This document shows positions 18,156 to 26,670 of a DNA stretch of 64,000 nt, piece after piece. Numbering within the stretch: the first letter of the stretch is position 1; each line of letters begins with the position of its first letter. A model generated the notes under the pieces. The model was given only the letters and a program-made list of their open reading frames with translations, was not told where the DNA came from and searched no databases. The stretch is from Nitrososphaerota archaeon. GTDB taxonomy: Archaea > Thermoproteota > Nitrososphaeria > Nitrososphaerales > CADDZS01. The stretch covers positions 83,657 to 147,656 of the forward strand of contig JAJPHP010000067.1 in assembly GCA_021325255.1 (NCBI GenBank), read 5' to 3'. The position numbers and the translations under genes were made by a program.

Positions 18156-18518
18156 AGTGAATCGCCGTCCCAGACTGATCCTGGACTTGTAACAAGCTCC
18201 TCCGGGAAGATGAAGAACTCGCGACGATACTGACCAGACATTTCCCATAGGCGCATCTCCGCAAACTTCTGTTGCCGTGGGTATTTTCCTCTGACTTGTA
18301 CAATTGTGAATACCAATCCCACGCATTTTGAATGCGAGAAATTCAAAGTGGTGTGTCTGAACTCGAACTAGGCACGAAATACGCACTTGTCAAGGTAATA
18401 TTCCATCTTTTCTACTTCCAAACAGACCCTTTCTAATGCATTTAGCACACACTTCCGGAATTGAAAGAGAAGCCAAGTTTAAATTTGGTCTAGAGGAAGA
18501 AGGAATTGTAAACTCCCC
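18156..18518. other. Intergenic region with promoter for the PfkB kinase gene
   Basis: No supportable gene is seen on either strand; the minus-strand frames here lack family resemblance. Near its right end gtttaaattt (18477-18486) is a TATA-like box about 37 bases before the TTG start of the kinase, giving a short leader. Confidence 0.45.
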
Positions 18519-19550
18519 TTGGCACTATTCCAGAAGGAAAGACTGCAAGAATTGATCTTGCAGTTTGCTGGCAAGCGCGTTCTTGTTGTTGGCGACATGA
18601 TTGTCGACAGGTATGTTTCCATAACTGCGCGTAAGCTTTCAAGGGAAGCTCCGGTGCCGGTAGGTGACCTTCAAGGAGAGAAGCTCAGTCTCGGTGGCGC
18701 GGGCAACCTCGCAAGTAACATCATAGCCCTCGGAGGAAAGGCCGATGTCCTTGGTTTTGTCGGAAATGACGCACAGGGAGAGTGGATCAAAAAGACGCTT
18801 TCAGACCAGGGAGTAGACTCGACACATATAGGCACCTATGATAGGCCAACCACTCTGAAGAGCCGTTACATCGTCAACGGCTCGCAGGTTCTTAGGGTGG
18901 ACAGAGAGGTGCGATCCGATACGTCAACCGAGCTTAGTGACGGCCTTTTGAAATCCGCTGAAAGGCTCATTTCAGGCTGCGATATTGTAGCCGTCGCAGA
19001 TTATGACAAGGGCGCAATCACATCGTACTTCATTGACTCGCTAGTAACTTTCGCGAAGACTGCCGGAAAGAGGATAATCGCACAGCCCAAGGTCAGGCAT
19101 TACATGGACCTTCGATCTGTTGATTACATCAAGTCAAACGAGAGGGAGGCGAGCATTGCTACCGGTATCTCCGTCCTTAACGAGTCAGGGCTAAAGAATA
19201 TTGCAACAAACCTGACTACAAGGCTCGAGTGCAAGTCAATCATCCTAACTAGGTCCGAGCGCGGCATAACTGTGTTTGAACAGAATCAAATGGCTACGAT
19301 TCCTCCACTCATTTCTGCAAGGCAGTTCGCCAGACCCGTCGGAGTGAGAGACGCAATGACCTCGGCCATCACGCTTTCACTGGCATGCGGTAGCAATTCC
19401 TTTGAAGCTGCGGCGCTTGGAAACTTGGCTGCTGCTATCCCAGGTGAGAGTGCAGGCACAATGGTCATCAGTGCGAAAGATATCTCGCAGAATCTCGAGT
19501 CTGCGGACAGAATACTTGCACGGGTGATCCAACAGCCTGTCAGGCGTTAG
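18519..19550 (+). CDS. PfkB-family carbohydrate kinase, heptose-7-phosphate-kinase-like (RfaE/HldE N-domain type)
   Basis: The 343-residue ribokinase-fold protein has VVGDMIVDRYV, the substrate-site GGAGNLASNIIALGG, VADYDKGAI and LTRSERGITVFE. Overall it is closest in pattern to ADP-heptose pathway kinases (RfaE/HldE), but sugar specificity is not proven. The normally invariant anion-hole motif GAGD reads GVRD (in RPVGVRDAMTSA): the catalytic Asp is kept, while the Ala-Gly pair is replaced by Val-Arg. This may change phosphate-donor binding or reduce activity. It precedes the transketolase/epimerase/transaldolase genes, so a sugar-phosphate such as sedoheptulose 7-phosphate or a related heptose is an attractive substrate (inference). 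Confidence 0.75.
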   Translation: MALFQKERLQELILQFAGKRVLVVGDMIVDRYVSITARKLSREAPVPVGDLQGEKLSLGGAGNLASNIIALGGKADVLGFVGNDAQGEWIKKTLSDQGVDSTHIGTYDRPTTLKSRYIVNGSQVLRVDREVRSDTSTELSDGLLKSAERLISGCDIVAVADYDKGAITSYFIDSLVTFAKTAGKRIIAQPKVRHYMDLRSVDYIKSNEREASIATGISVLNESGLKNIATNLTTRLECKSIILTRSERGITVFEQNQMATIPPLISARQFARPVGVRDAMTSAITLSLACGSNSFEAAALGNLAAAIPGESAGTMVISAKDISQNLESADRILARVIQQPVRR

Positions 19551-19612
19551 ATTGAAAAACCGTACATTTAACAACCACATTTGAACAGAGAAGAGAGTGT
19601 CCAAGTCAGGTA

Positions 19613-20458
19613 ATGGAGAGCGTGTCTGCTCCCTCCGCTAGTGGTAAGTTAAGCATCGCAGATCTTGAATCAATTTCTAGTCAGACTAGAAAACTCATTC
19701 TTGAGACGCTTGCTGAGGCAAAGTCAGGTCACCCAGGTGGCTCGCTTTCTGCAGTCGAGCTGCTCGTCGCGTTATATTATGTGGTGATGAGGCACGATCC
19801 TCGAAACCCAAAATGGCCAGACAGGGACAGATTCATTCTCTCAAAAGGTCACGCTGCGCCTCTTTTATACAGTATCCTGGCCGAACACGGATACTTTCCA
19901 AAGGAGGAGCTGAAGACCCTTCGTAAGATAAACAGCATGCTTCAGGGTCACCCTGACTCGAAAAAGACGCCCGGGGTGGAGATGTGTGCCGGTTCCGAGG
20001 GAGTCGGCCTTTCTGTCGCAATTGGCCAAGCGCTTGCAGCCAAGATTGACAAGAGGAACTACCGAGTCTATGTAATGATGGGGGATGGCGAGATGCAGGA
20101 GGGCCAGATATGGGAAGCGGCGATGTGCGCCTCGAAGTACAGGTTGGACAACATTACCGCAGTTGTTGATAGGAATGGGATTCAGCAAGACGGTCTGACT
20201 GAGCAGATTATGCCAATCGAGCCGCTGAATTCAAAGTGGAGAGCTTTCAACTGGAACGTGATCGAGGTTGACGGTTATGATTTTGTTCAGATTCTCGACG
20301 CTTTCTCCCGTGCAAAGCAAATGAGGAACAAGCCAACCGTCATCATAGCCCACACGACCAAAGGGAAGGGAGTGGAGTTCATGGAGTGGTCTCCAGAGTA
20401 CCACGGCAAGGTTCCCGACAAGGAAACTGTAAGCAAAATCATCAAAGAAATGAAGTAG
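19613..20458 (+). CDS. tktA: Transketolase, N-terminal (thiamine-diphosphate-binding) subunit
   Basis: This 281-residue half-transketolase carries AKSGHPGGSLSAVELL, LSKGHAAPLLY and the ThDP/Mg2+ motif GDGEMQEGQIWEA with NRNGIQQDG nearby. Archaea commonly split transketolase into two genes whose products form one enzyme; the partner is at 21102. It moves two-carbon units between sugar phosphates in the non-oxidative pentose phosphate pathway. A TATA-like acatttaac near 19565 suggests its own promoter. The epimerase starts three bases after its stop. Confidence 0.95.
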   Translation: MESVSAPSASGKLSIADLESISSQTRKLILETLAEAKSGHPGGSLSAVELLVALYYVVMRHDPRNPKWPDRDRFILSKGHAAPLLYSILAEHGYFPKEELKTLRKINSMLQGHPDSKKTPGVEMCAGSEGVGLSVAIGQALAAKIDKRNYRVYVMMGDGEMQEGQIWEAAMCASKYRLDNITAVVDRNGIQQDGLTEQIMPIEPLNSKWRAFNWNVIEVDGYDFVQILDAFSRAKQMRNKPTVIIAHTTKGKGVEFMEWSPEYHGKVPDKETVSKIIKEMK

Positions 20459-20461
20459 CCC

Positions 20462-21136
20462 ATGATCAAGATTGCGCCCTCGATTCTTTCGGGTGATCAT
20501 GGCAATCTTTCCGGTGAGGCCTCCCGAATCGAAAGGTGGGGGGCAGACTGGATTCACGTCGACATCATGGACGGCTCGTTTGCGCCAAATCTAACTTTCG
20601 GCCCTGGAGCAGTTAGGGCGATTAGGAAGGTTACGAAGATACCGTTAGATTGTCACCTCATGCTGTCCGAACCCGCACGCTATGCAGAGCGATTTCTCGA
20701 AGCGGGCGCAGATATTGTCACGGTGCATGCGGAGGCAATAACCCCGGAGACGATGGATAAGATTGAGGCCACGGTCAAAAGACATGGGAAAAGATTGGGG
20801 GTCGCATTTAAACCCGCAACTGATTTGAAATCTTTCAACCTCTCAGACAGAGATATCAGCGTTGTCATTGTGATGACCGTCAACCCTGGATTTTCCGGCC
20901 AAAAATTTATGGCCGAAATAGTACCGAAGGTCAAGGAGGCTTCCGATCTATTCAAGGGCAGGGGAGTCGAGATTGAGGTCGACGGCGGCGTTGACACTGG
21001 AAATGCACGCATCCTTTGCGAAAGAGGGGCAACAGTTTTAGTAGCTGGAAATTCGGTTTTAGGTCAGCGCGAGCCGGACCTTGCGTTCAAAGAGTTGAGA
21101 AATGCGATTGGCGACTGTCACAAGCAACAGTGCTGA
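20462..21136 (+). CDS. rpe: Ribulose-phosphate 3-epimerase
   Basis: This TIM-barrel enzyme of 224 residues has all the family landmarks: APSILSGD, HVDIMDGSFAPNLTFGP (metal His and catalytic Asp), DCHLMLSEP, MTVNPGFSGQKF and VDGGV with the second Asp. It interconverts ribulose 5-phosphate and xylulose 5-phosphate, supplying transketolase. It is sandwiched between the two transketolase halves, with tktB starting 35 bases before its stop. This makes a compact pentose-phosphate operon. Confidence 0.95.
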   Translation: MIKIAPSILSGDHGNLSGEASRIERWGADWIHVDIMDGSFAPNLTFGPGAVRAIRKVTKIPLDCHLMLSEPARYAERFLEAGADIVTVHAEAITPETMDKIEATVKRHGKRLGVAFKPATDLKSFNLSDRDISVVIVMTVNPGFSGQKFMAEIVPKVKEASDLFKGRGVEIEVDGGVDTGNARILCERGATVLVAGNSVLGQREPDLAFKELRNAIGDCHKQQC

Positions 21137-22124
21137 GAAAGACGACGGGGCGTTCTCGAAGTACCTCGAAAAGCCAAAGATGGCTTCGATGCGCGATGCT
21201 TACGGCGAGTCGCTGACAAAGCTCGGCGGAGAGATAAAGGATATCGTTGTAGTGGGGGCAGATACAACTGGTTCAATAAAGACCTCACTCTTTGGCCAGA
21301 AATTTCCTGAACGATTTTTCAACGTTGGAATCGCAGAGCAGAATCTCGTGTCTATCGCCGCAGGACTAGCGATGGCGGGCAAGGTTGCTTTTGCGAGCAC
21401 TTATGCGGTCTTTGCTCCAGGCAAGTGCGTCGACCAGATGCGAAACGCGATAGCGTACCCCGAAGTCAACGTAAAGCTGGTCGCTTCCCACGCGGGCATC
21501 AGTGTCGGACCAGACGGAGCCTCCCATCAGGAGCTCGAGGATCTAGCGACAATGCGCGCAATTCCGAACATGAGGGTTGTCGCCCCATCGGATTCGCTTT
21601 CTACCTCAAGGCTTGTAGAGATTCTTGCAAGGACATCGGGCCCGTTTTACATGCGTATCGCAAGGCCAAACTGTCCCGTTATCTACACGCCAGAGCTCGC
21701 TGCTAACATGAATCTGGGAAAGGCGACCGTGTTCCGAGATGGGAGCGATGCAACCATAGTCGCTTGTGGATTGCTGGTCTACGAAGGGCTTATCGCTGCA
21801 AAGAAGCTCCGTGAGGAGAACGGTCTCTCCGTTGCGGTGATCGACATGAGCTCCATAAAGCCACTGGATTCCTCCACTCTGATAAAATTCGCTGACAAGA
21901 CTGGATACGTTGTGAGCGCCGAGGAACACAACATACTGGGAGGCTTGGGCGGAGCGATTGCCGAAGTTCTAGGTGAGGATAGGCCAACGCCGATGAGGCG
22001 TATCGGAACGAGAGATACGTTCGGAGAATCGGGCGAGGACAAGGAGTTAATGCTAAAGTACGGCCTAAACGCTAACAATATAGCAAAGACTTTGGTCGAA
22101 CTGAGATCAAAGGCGCGACGGTAA
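21102..22124 (+). CDS. tktB: Transketolase, C-terminal subunit
   Basis: Partner of the subunit at 19613. It has the pyrimidine-binding domain with the catalytic Glu (GIAEQNLVSIAAGLAMAG), SHAGISVGPDGASHQ for substrate phosphate binding, and the C-terminal regulatory-like domain (GLGGAIAEVLGE). The ATG at 21102 overlaps the epimerase gene. Another ATG at 21180 (MASMRDAYGESL) matches where the conserved domain begins and would give a 44-base gap, so the first 26 residues are uncertain. Confidence 0.93.
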   Translation: MRLATVTSNSAEKDDGAFSKYLEKPKMASMRDAYGESLTKLGGEIKDIVVVGADTTGSIKTSLFGQKFPERFFNVGIAEQNLVSIAAGLAMAGKVAFASTYAVFAPGKCVDQMRNAIAYPEVNVKLVASHAGISVGPDGASHQELEDLATMRAIPNMRVVAPSDSLSTSRLVEILARTSGPFYMRIARPNCPVIYTPELAANMNLGKATVFRDGSDATIVACGLLVYEGLIAAKKLREENGLSVAVIDMSSIKPLDSSTLIKFADKTGYVVSAEEHNILGGLGGAIAEVLGEDRPTPMRRIGTRDTFGESGEDKELMLKYGLNANNIAKTLVELRSKARR

Positions 22125-22346
22125 GGGAAGAGAAGAGAAACAAAAGGCGAGCGCTCTCGCGTCAGTCTAGAGAGAATTCGAGCGGCCGGGGAACCTAGCT
22201 CGGTTCCTCCTCGTCGTAAAGGCCAAACAAATCGATCAAAAGCAAAAAACAGTCAGTCTTCCCAACGAACATTTCTCTTCTGTCTGCCTGCTCCCGCCTT
22301 AAAAAAGGAATTGAGAGCCCAACCAGGAGTTAGAGCACAGAACGAA

Positions 22347-23024
22347 ATGAAGTTCTTCCTTGATACTGCAAATCTTGAACAGATTAGGAAGTACAATGAA
22401 ATCGGCCTAGTCGACGGGATTACTACCAATCCTACGCTGCTCGCAAAGGAAAATGAGAATCCGGAGAGAATTATGTCAGAGATTGTCCGACTCATTCAGG
22501 GTCCGGTAAGCCTAGAGGTGATTAGTATGGATTCCGATGACATGGTATCCGAAGGAAAGGCTCTTGCAGCCATTGGCAAGAACGTGGTCGTCAAGATTCC
22601 AATGACTGCGGAAGGACTCAAGGCGGTGCGACGGCTTGCTTCTGACGAGATCCCAACAAACGTTACACTCATTTTCTCGGCGAATCAGGCGTTACTCGCG
22701 GCAAAGGCCGGCGCGAGCTACGTGAGTCCATTCATAGGTCGAATAGATGACGTCGGCGAGGTCGGAATGGATGTCGTTCGAGACATAATCCAGATTTTCG
22801 GGAACTACGAGTTCCCAACAAAAGTGCTCGTTGCGAGTGTGCGCCATCCACTTCACGTCACCGAAGCAGCAAGGCTTGGTGCTGATGTGGTAACGATGCC
22901 TCCTGAAGTACTCGGCAAGTTGATATCTCATCCTTTGACCGACATTGGTCTAACCAGGTTCCTCGAGGACTGGAAGAGAGCAAAGCAACAGGCGCCAAAT
23001 CCAAAGATTTCCATATCGCGATAG
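22347..23024 (+). CDS. tal: Transaldolase / fructose-6-phosphate aldolase-type
   Basis: At 225 residues it belongs to the short transaldolase subfamily. It shows MKFFLDTANLEQIRKY, DGITTNPTLLAKE, the Schiff-base Lys in VVKIPMTAEGL, and SANQALLAAKAGASYVSPFIGRIDD. Members either transfer dihydroxyacetone units (transaldolase) or cleave fructose 6-phosphate; with transketolase and epimerase next door, transaldolase is the natural reading. ATG at 22347 is chosen; twelve codons upstream are not conserved. About 220 bases separate it from tktB. Confidence 0.92.
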   Translation: MKFFLDTANLEQIRKYNEIGLVDGITTNPTLLAKENENPERIMSEIVRLIQGPVSLEVISMDSDDMVSEGKALAAIGKNVVVKIPMTAEGLKAVRRLASDEIPTNVTLIFSANQALLAAKAGASYVSPFIGRIDDVGEVGMDVVRDIIQIFGNYEFPTKVLVASVRHPLHVTEAARLGADVVTMPPEVLGKLISHPLTDIGLTRFLEDWKRAKQQAPNPKISISR

Positions 23025-23099
23025 CAAAAACCATAACTCATAGGAAAAAACTCAAAACAGCATCTCCCAAAGATAAGGCTGTTCGCGAGACAGCGAGAG

Positions 23100-23300
23100 T
23101 TGGTAACTACATACGACTTGAACAACTACTGCGAAAAGGAAAAGCGGATACGTGAATTTGTGCTCAGGCGCTCAAACGAGGGTACTGTCTGGGAATGTGA
23201 AGTCTGCCATTTTGTCGTCCAAGACCTGACGAAGTACAAGAGCAACTATAACGGGTTACCCGTAGAAGAGCCGAGAGCGAAACAGCCAAAGATTCTCTGA
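23100..23300 (+). CDS. Possible small protein with CxxC motif
   Basis: This is a 66-residue frame from a TTG start, charged, with a tyrosine/cysteine-rich N-terminus and one zinc-type pair (WECEVCHF). There is no second pair, so zinc binding would need a dimer or another ligand. It follows transaldolase by 75 bases. No family is recognised and it may not be a gene. Confidence 0.35.
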   Translation: MVTTYDLNNYCEKEKRIREFVLRRSNEGTVWECEVCHFVVQDLTKYKSNYNGLPVEEPRAKQPKIL

Positions 23301-23518
23301 TTGCCGCTTTCGCGTCTCGCTGTTGAAGACTAAACATTCTGCCCGTCGTTTCGATCTTTGCCAGCGTCGCCTCTCTCCATTCTTCACAACTAATGGACAT
23401 GGTGTTCAAGCTGAGTGACAGATCGCAAAACCGAACCAAATCTACTTCATAGCTTGACAGCCTAACCCGATTCCAAATCGACGAAGTCACTTAACGTCAT
23501 CTCTGTGAGATCTTTTGG

Positions 23519-23869
23519 TTAGGGATGGGATTTTAGAGTACGATCCATCCGACCGCGAGATAACTTGACGCTGAAACGAATTTCATATGTCTGCAATTCT
23601 ATGGAGACAGCTAAAGATTTCTGAAATAACAGGTTGTCGATTACGCAGACTTGCATATGCTTCTGAACAATTTTCGAGATTCCAAGCTTGAACCGTCCTC
23701 CAAGGTCTGCACCTGACTCCCTTCCGTGTGAAGAAGCCAGAAACAGTAATGCATTAAAAGAAATTGTCTGGGCAAGCAACACTGCGACGAATTGCCTGTA
23801 CAAATCAAGGGATAGCGCATTCTGAGCAGACAACTTTTTTTCAATAATGGAGAAGCTCGCTTCTTTCAT
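23519..23869 (-). CDS. Hypothetical protein translationally coupled to the MDR dehydrogenase
   Basis: This 116-residue frame begins with ATG directly after the TGA of the dehydrogenase (TGAATG), which favours real, coupled translation. It has a hydrophobic central segment (FVAVLLAQTISFNALLFLAS) that could be one membrane helix, and a basic C-terminus. No family is recognised. Coupling is the only support, so confidence is moderate. Confidence 0.4.
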   Translation of the reverse strand: MKEASFSIIEKKLSAQNALSLDLYRQFVAVLLAQTISFNALLFLASSHGRESGADLGGRFKLGISKIVQKHMQVCVIDNLLFQKSLAVSIELQTYEIRFSVKLSRGRMDRTLKSHP

Positions 23870-24931
23870 TCAGTCTGCTACGATTACCTTGACTTGATTT
23901 TCGTTGTGAGCTGCTCTCATCGCCTCCGCTATCTGTGCAAGAGGATACTTTGCTGTGATTAGATTCCTAGCATCGATATCGCCACTCTCCAGCATCCCGA
24001 GGGCTTCTGAAATCTCAGTGTCCAGCGCTGAGTAACTGGTGGTTATGGTTACCTCGTGCAAGAATAGCTTTGCGAGATCCAAGTTGAATGTCGCGCCCTT
24101 GTGAGGGGCTCCGAATAGCAGAAGCGTACCTGATTTTGCAACGCACTTGGCCGCTTCTGCGAATGCAGATTGAGCTCCAGTCGCAACAATGACCAAGTCA
24201 AAGCCCCTGCCTTCAGCGGTTCTCGAAATTGCATCATTCGCGAACAAACCGCCAGTGCTGCCACCAACCTCAACTGTCTCAGCACCCTCAAATTTCCTGG
24301 CAAATTCGAGCCGAGTCATACTGATGTCCGCTGCGACCATTTTTGTCGAGAGGTTTCTTGATTTCAAGAGCTCCATGAGGAGTATTCCAATCGGACCTGC
24401 GCCAACAACGAGTATACTTGGAGTGTATCCATCTGGCTCAAGCCACTTGCCCTTGACGACGCGATTCAACCCTCTGATGCAGCAAGCCAGTGGTTCCGCG
24501 ATGCTTGCTTCTTCGTACGACAGGTTGTCTTGAATAAAGTGGACGCCGCCGTTTTCAACGTTATACGAAGGTACGAGAAATTCCTCCGAAAAACCGCACG
24601 GGACAAAGTTGCTTGCCTTAAAACCTGCGCACATAGTCCCCGCTCCGGCCTTGCAGAGAATGCACTCACCGCAAGCAACATGGTGGTGCGGTACGACTCG
24701 CGAGCCTACCGGATAAGTATCCGAGTCGGATTCGGTGATGATTCCCGAGACTTCATGCCCCAGTATCGCAGTGGTAATGTTTCTTCCAGTCAGTTTTTCA
24801 AGGTCGGTGCCGCACACACCAGAAGCTTTCAATTTCACTATTATTGATCCTGGTGTTAGCGGCGGCCGTTCAACGTCGCGGAGTTCGACTCCTCCCCCTT
24901 CTGAGGCGTCTTTGACAAAAGCTGCCTTCAT
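23870..24931 (-). CDS. Zinc-dependent MDR alcohol/sugar-alcohol dehydrogenase
   Basis: The medium-chain dehydrogenase/reductase fold is clear: catalytic-zinc ligands in GVCGTDL and LGHEVSG, structural-zinc cysteines in CGECILCKAGAGTMC, and the NAD(P) motif VVGAGPIGILLMELL. At 353 residues it is full length. It resembles threonine, sorbitol (L-iditol) or related polyol dehydrogenases, and the substrate is not settled. It sits between the pentose-phosphate genes and triosephosphate isomerase, so a sugar or polyol substrate is likely. Confidence 0.8.
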   Translation of the reverse strand: MKAAFVKDASEGGGVELRDVERPPLTPGSIIVKLKASGVCGTDLEKLTGRNITTAILGHEVSGIITESDSDTYPVGSRVVPHHHVACGECILCKAGAGTMCAGFKASNFVPCGFSEEFLVPSYNVENGGVHFIQDNLSYEEASIAEPLACCIRGLNRVVKGKWLEPDGYTPSILVVGAGPIGILLMELLKSRNLSTKMVAADISMTRLEFARKFEGAETVEVGGSTGGLFANDAISRTAEGRGFDLVIVATGAQSAFAEAAKCVAKSGTLLLFGAPHKGATFNLDLAKLFLHEVTITTSYSALDTEISEALGMLESGDIDARNLITAKYPLAQIAEAMRAAHNENQVKVIVAD

Positions 24932-25041
24932 ACTACTGCACTAACCAGTTTCCCCTCACGGAGGATATAATAATGAGATACGTGAAGTCAACGCGAAAAG
25001 TTCCAGCCGATTCCACAAAGTGAAAATTGTGCTCTACAGCA

Positions 25042-25049
25042 TTTATAAG
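25042..25049 (+). promoter_or_regulatory. TATA box upstream of the small membrane-protein gene
   Basis: The sequence tttataag lies about 58 bases before the TTG at 25104, placing transcription start near 25073 with a leader of about 30 bases. It is the clearest archaeal promoter element in this gap. Confidence 0.55.
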
Positions 25050-25103
25050 TTAACGCATTGATTTGACTTCGAACTCGCTGAGAGGAGATTAAAACAAGGA
25101 ACT

Positions 25104-25358
25104 TTGGACCAAGAGGACCGACACTCTGCCCAATTCTTTGGTGATAGGGATCTGTACTCACTAGGAGCAGTTCTGGTCCTTCTTGGAATTGCGCTAATCC
25201 TCTTTCCTTTGGTTACAAGAAACATCCAAAAAACAGCTTTCAAACTACCCTGGTTCATACTGTACACTTACAACAAGAGAGGCTTTTACTTTGTCACTTC
25301 TCCGATCTTAGTACTTATTTCAGCAATAATCTTCCTGATTTTTCTTGCCCGGCGATGA
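25104..25358 (+). CDS. Small two-helix membrane protein
   Basis: This 84-residue protein has a charged N-terminus and two strongly hydrophobic segments (about residues 18-38 and 60-81, ending SAIIFLIFLARR). It has a TATA box upstream and probable TTG start. Its last 44 bases overlap the 3' end of triosephosphate isomerase on the other strand. Function is unknown. Confidence 0.5.
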   Translation: MDQEDRHSAQFFGDRDLYSLGAVLVLLGIALILFPLVTRNIQKTAFKLPWFILYTYNKRGFYFVTSPILVLISAIIFLIFLARR

Positions 25359-26061
25359 GACCGTTCGCGAGTCCAAGTATCGAAGAAAACCAATCTTGAG
25401 ACTTGACGACTCCGCTGGCAACAAGGATGCCCTCAGCTCCGAGCTCGACAGAACGCTCGGCATCAACAGGATCCACAATTCCCGCCCCACAAAGAAGACG
25501 AACATTCGTGTTTCCACTCTCCGAGATCGCTCTGTCTAGTGCAGCTCTGGAATCAGTTATCAGCTCTGGTCTTGCTTTGGAGATGGCTACGCCAGAGCCG
25601 ATCAACTCGGGCGGCTCTATCGCGACGTAATCTGGACATGCGCCTGCGAAACCGGTAACCTCGCTGCTATCCCTCGCGCAAACAACAGAGGTCATCGCCA
25701 ATTCGCGAAGCTTCCTGACAAGTGTCTTTGTATCTTCGACCGGTATTCTGTGCTCGCTGTGGTTTAGAAGGGAACCTGTTGCACCAAAGCTCTTTGCAAC
25801 CTCTGGAATCAGGTATCCCGTTGTGCTACCTGTTGGGTGGTTGTCAAGATGCTGCGTATAAATCGCAAGCCGCGGATATTCGAAGGTGACTCGCCCTAGA
25901 GAAAATGCGGGCAGGGCAAGAACTATTTGGACTGACCGCGATACCTCAGCCTTGTTCCTCGCAAGTTTCTTTGAGACCTTTTCAGCGGCCGAGGCTAGTC
26001 TAAGAGCTTGCTCGCCTGAGGCCTCCACGTAGTTCTTTGAGTTGATTAGGAGAAGTGTCAA
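25315..26061 (-). CDS. tpiA: Triosephosphate isomerase, archaeal type
   Basis: The catalytic residues are in place: the Asn/Lys of LINSKNY, the His of LLNHSEHR, the Glu of VAIEPPELIGSG, and the phosphate-binding GAGIV and GILVASGVV. Archaeal TIMs are shorter (about 225 residues) than bacterial ones. The frame is open to an ATG at 26142, but those 27 residues precede the normal first strand. A TATA-like stretch at 26103-26113 points to the TTG at 26061, used here. It interconverts glyceraldehyde 3-phosphate and dihydroxyacetone phosphate and links to the pentose-phosphate genes upstream. Confidence 0.88.
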   Translation of the reverse strand: MTLLLINSKNYVEASGEQALRLASAAEKVSKKLARNKAEVSRSVQIVLALPAFSLGRVTFEYPRLAIYTQHLDNHPTGSTTGYLIPEVAKSFGATGSLLNHSEHRIPVEDTKTLVRKLRELAMTSVVCARDSSEVTGFAGACPDYVAIEPPELIGSGVAISKARPELITDSRAALDRAISESGNTNVRLLCGAGIVDPVDAERSVELGAEGILVASGVVKSQDWFSSILGLANGLIAGQEKSGRLLLK

Positions 26062-26102
26062 CGGAGAGTCTGCTATCTCTGCTTTAGGTTGGATACTCTC
26101 GC

Positions 26103-26113
26103 TAAAATATTTT
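26103..26113 (-). promoter_or_regulatory. TATA-like box used to choose the TIM start
   Basis: The AT-only stretch AAAATATTTTA on the reverse strand is centred about 47 bases before the TTG at 26061. It lies inside the longer open frame, so transcription from here would exclude the ATG at 26142. Confidence 0.35.
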
Positions 26114-26323
26114 GTAAGAGACAAAAATTTCGTTGTATACATTCAAACTAAGTTGCCTGGGCCCCCAAAATGGGAGGATCCAGAGCAAGTTGTGATTTAG
26201 GGAAAATCTTTGTGGTGTGTTCAGTGATCTCTGGGTCGCATCGGCTCCAACGCTATTAGTCACAGAACTAGCTAGACTGCAGATAGTTTTACTATGGGCA
26301 AGGACCGGCCCTGCACCAATGGC

Positions 26324-26416
26324 CTATTCGGAATCTTCTTCATCAAAGTCTTCTTCCCAGCCTTCGTCAAAATCGTCATCGTATTCTTCTTCTAATTCGT
26401 CGTCTTCTTCAGACAA
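26324..26416 (-). CDS. Candidate 30-residue highly acidic micro-protein
   Basis: The reverse strand encodes, from a TTG two codons after an in-frame stop, a 30-residue peptide in which about two thirds of residues are Glu or Asp (MSEEDDELEEEYDDDFDEGW and so on), ending in TAG. A TTTATGA box lies about 45 bases upstream. The plus-strand reading of the same DNA is a serine-rich artefact. It could be a tiny acidic protein, the decayed tail of a larger gene, or simple low-complexity DNA. The rest of 26143-26670 shows no gene. Confidence 0.3.
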   Translation of the reverse strand: MSEEDDELEEEYDDDFDEGWEEDFDEEDSE

Positions 26417-26670
26417 TTTTCAACAACCCTGAAGTGCGCTTGAAAAATTCACACGGTCTCATAAACATTTTCCTGACATCACTAGATCGGTATGCATCCG
26501 CGAAATCTTTGCAGCCTTTCCCTTACGCATCAACCAATGGTAGGAGAATGCGAAGAGTAAAGAATGGGCCCGGCAGAAGGCAAAAAACCTCGTACGGCAA
26601 GACTTTTCCACAATTACCGAAACCAAATAACTTACCGAAAGAATGGAGAGAAGGAGGACCATAATCCTAC

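Noticed and set aside
23164..23490. 108-residue minus-strand frame downstream of transaldolase
   Set aside because: Overlaps a competing plus-strand frame, has no family resemblance and irregular composition.
26217..26432. Serine-rich plus-strand frame of 71 residues
   Set aside because: It is the antisense of the acidic Glu/Asp codon run on the minus strand, and has no start context or family.
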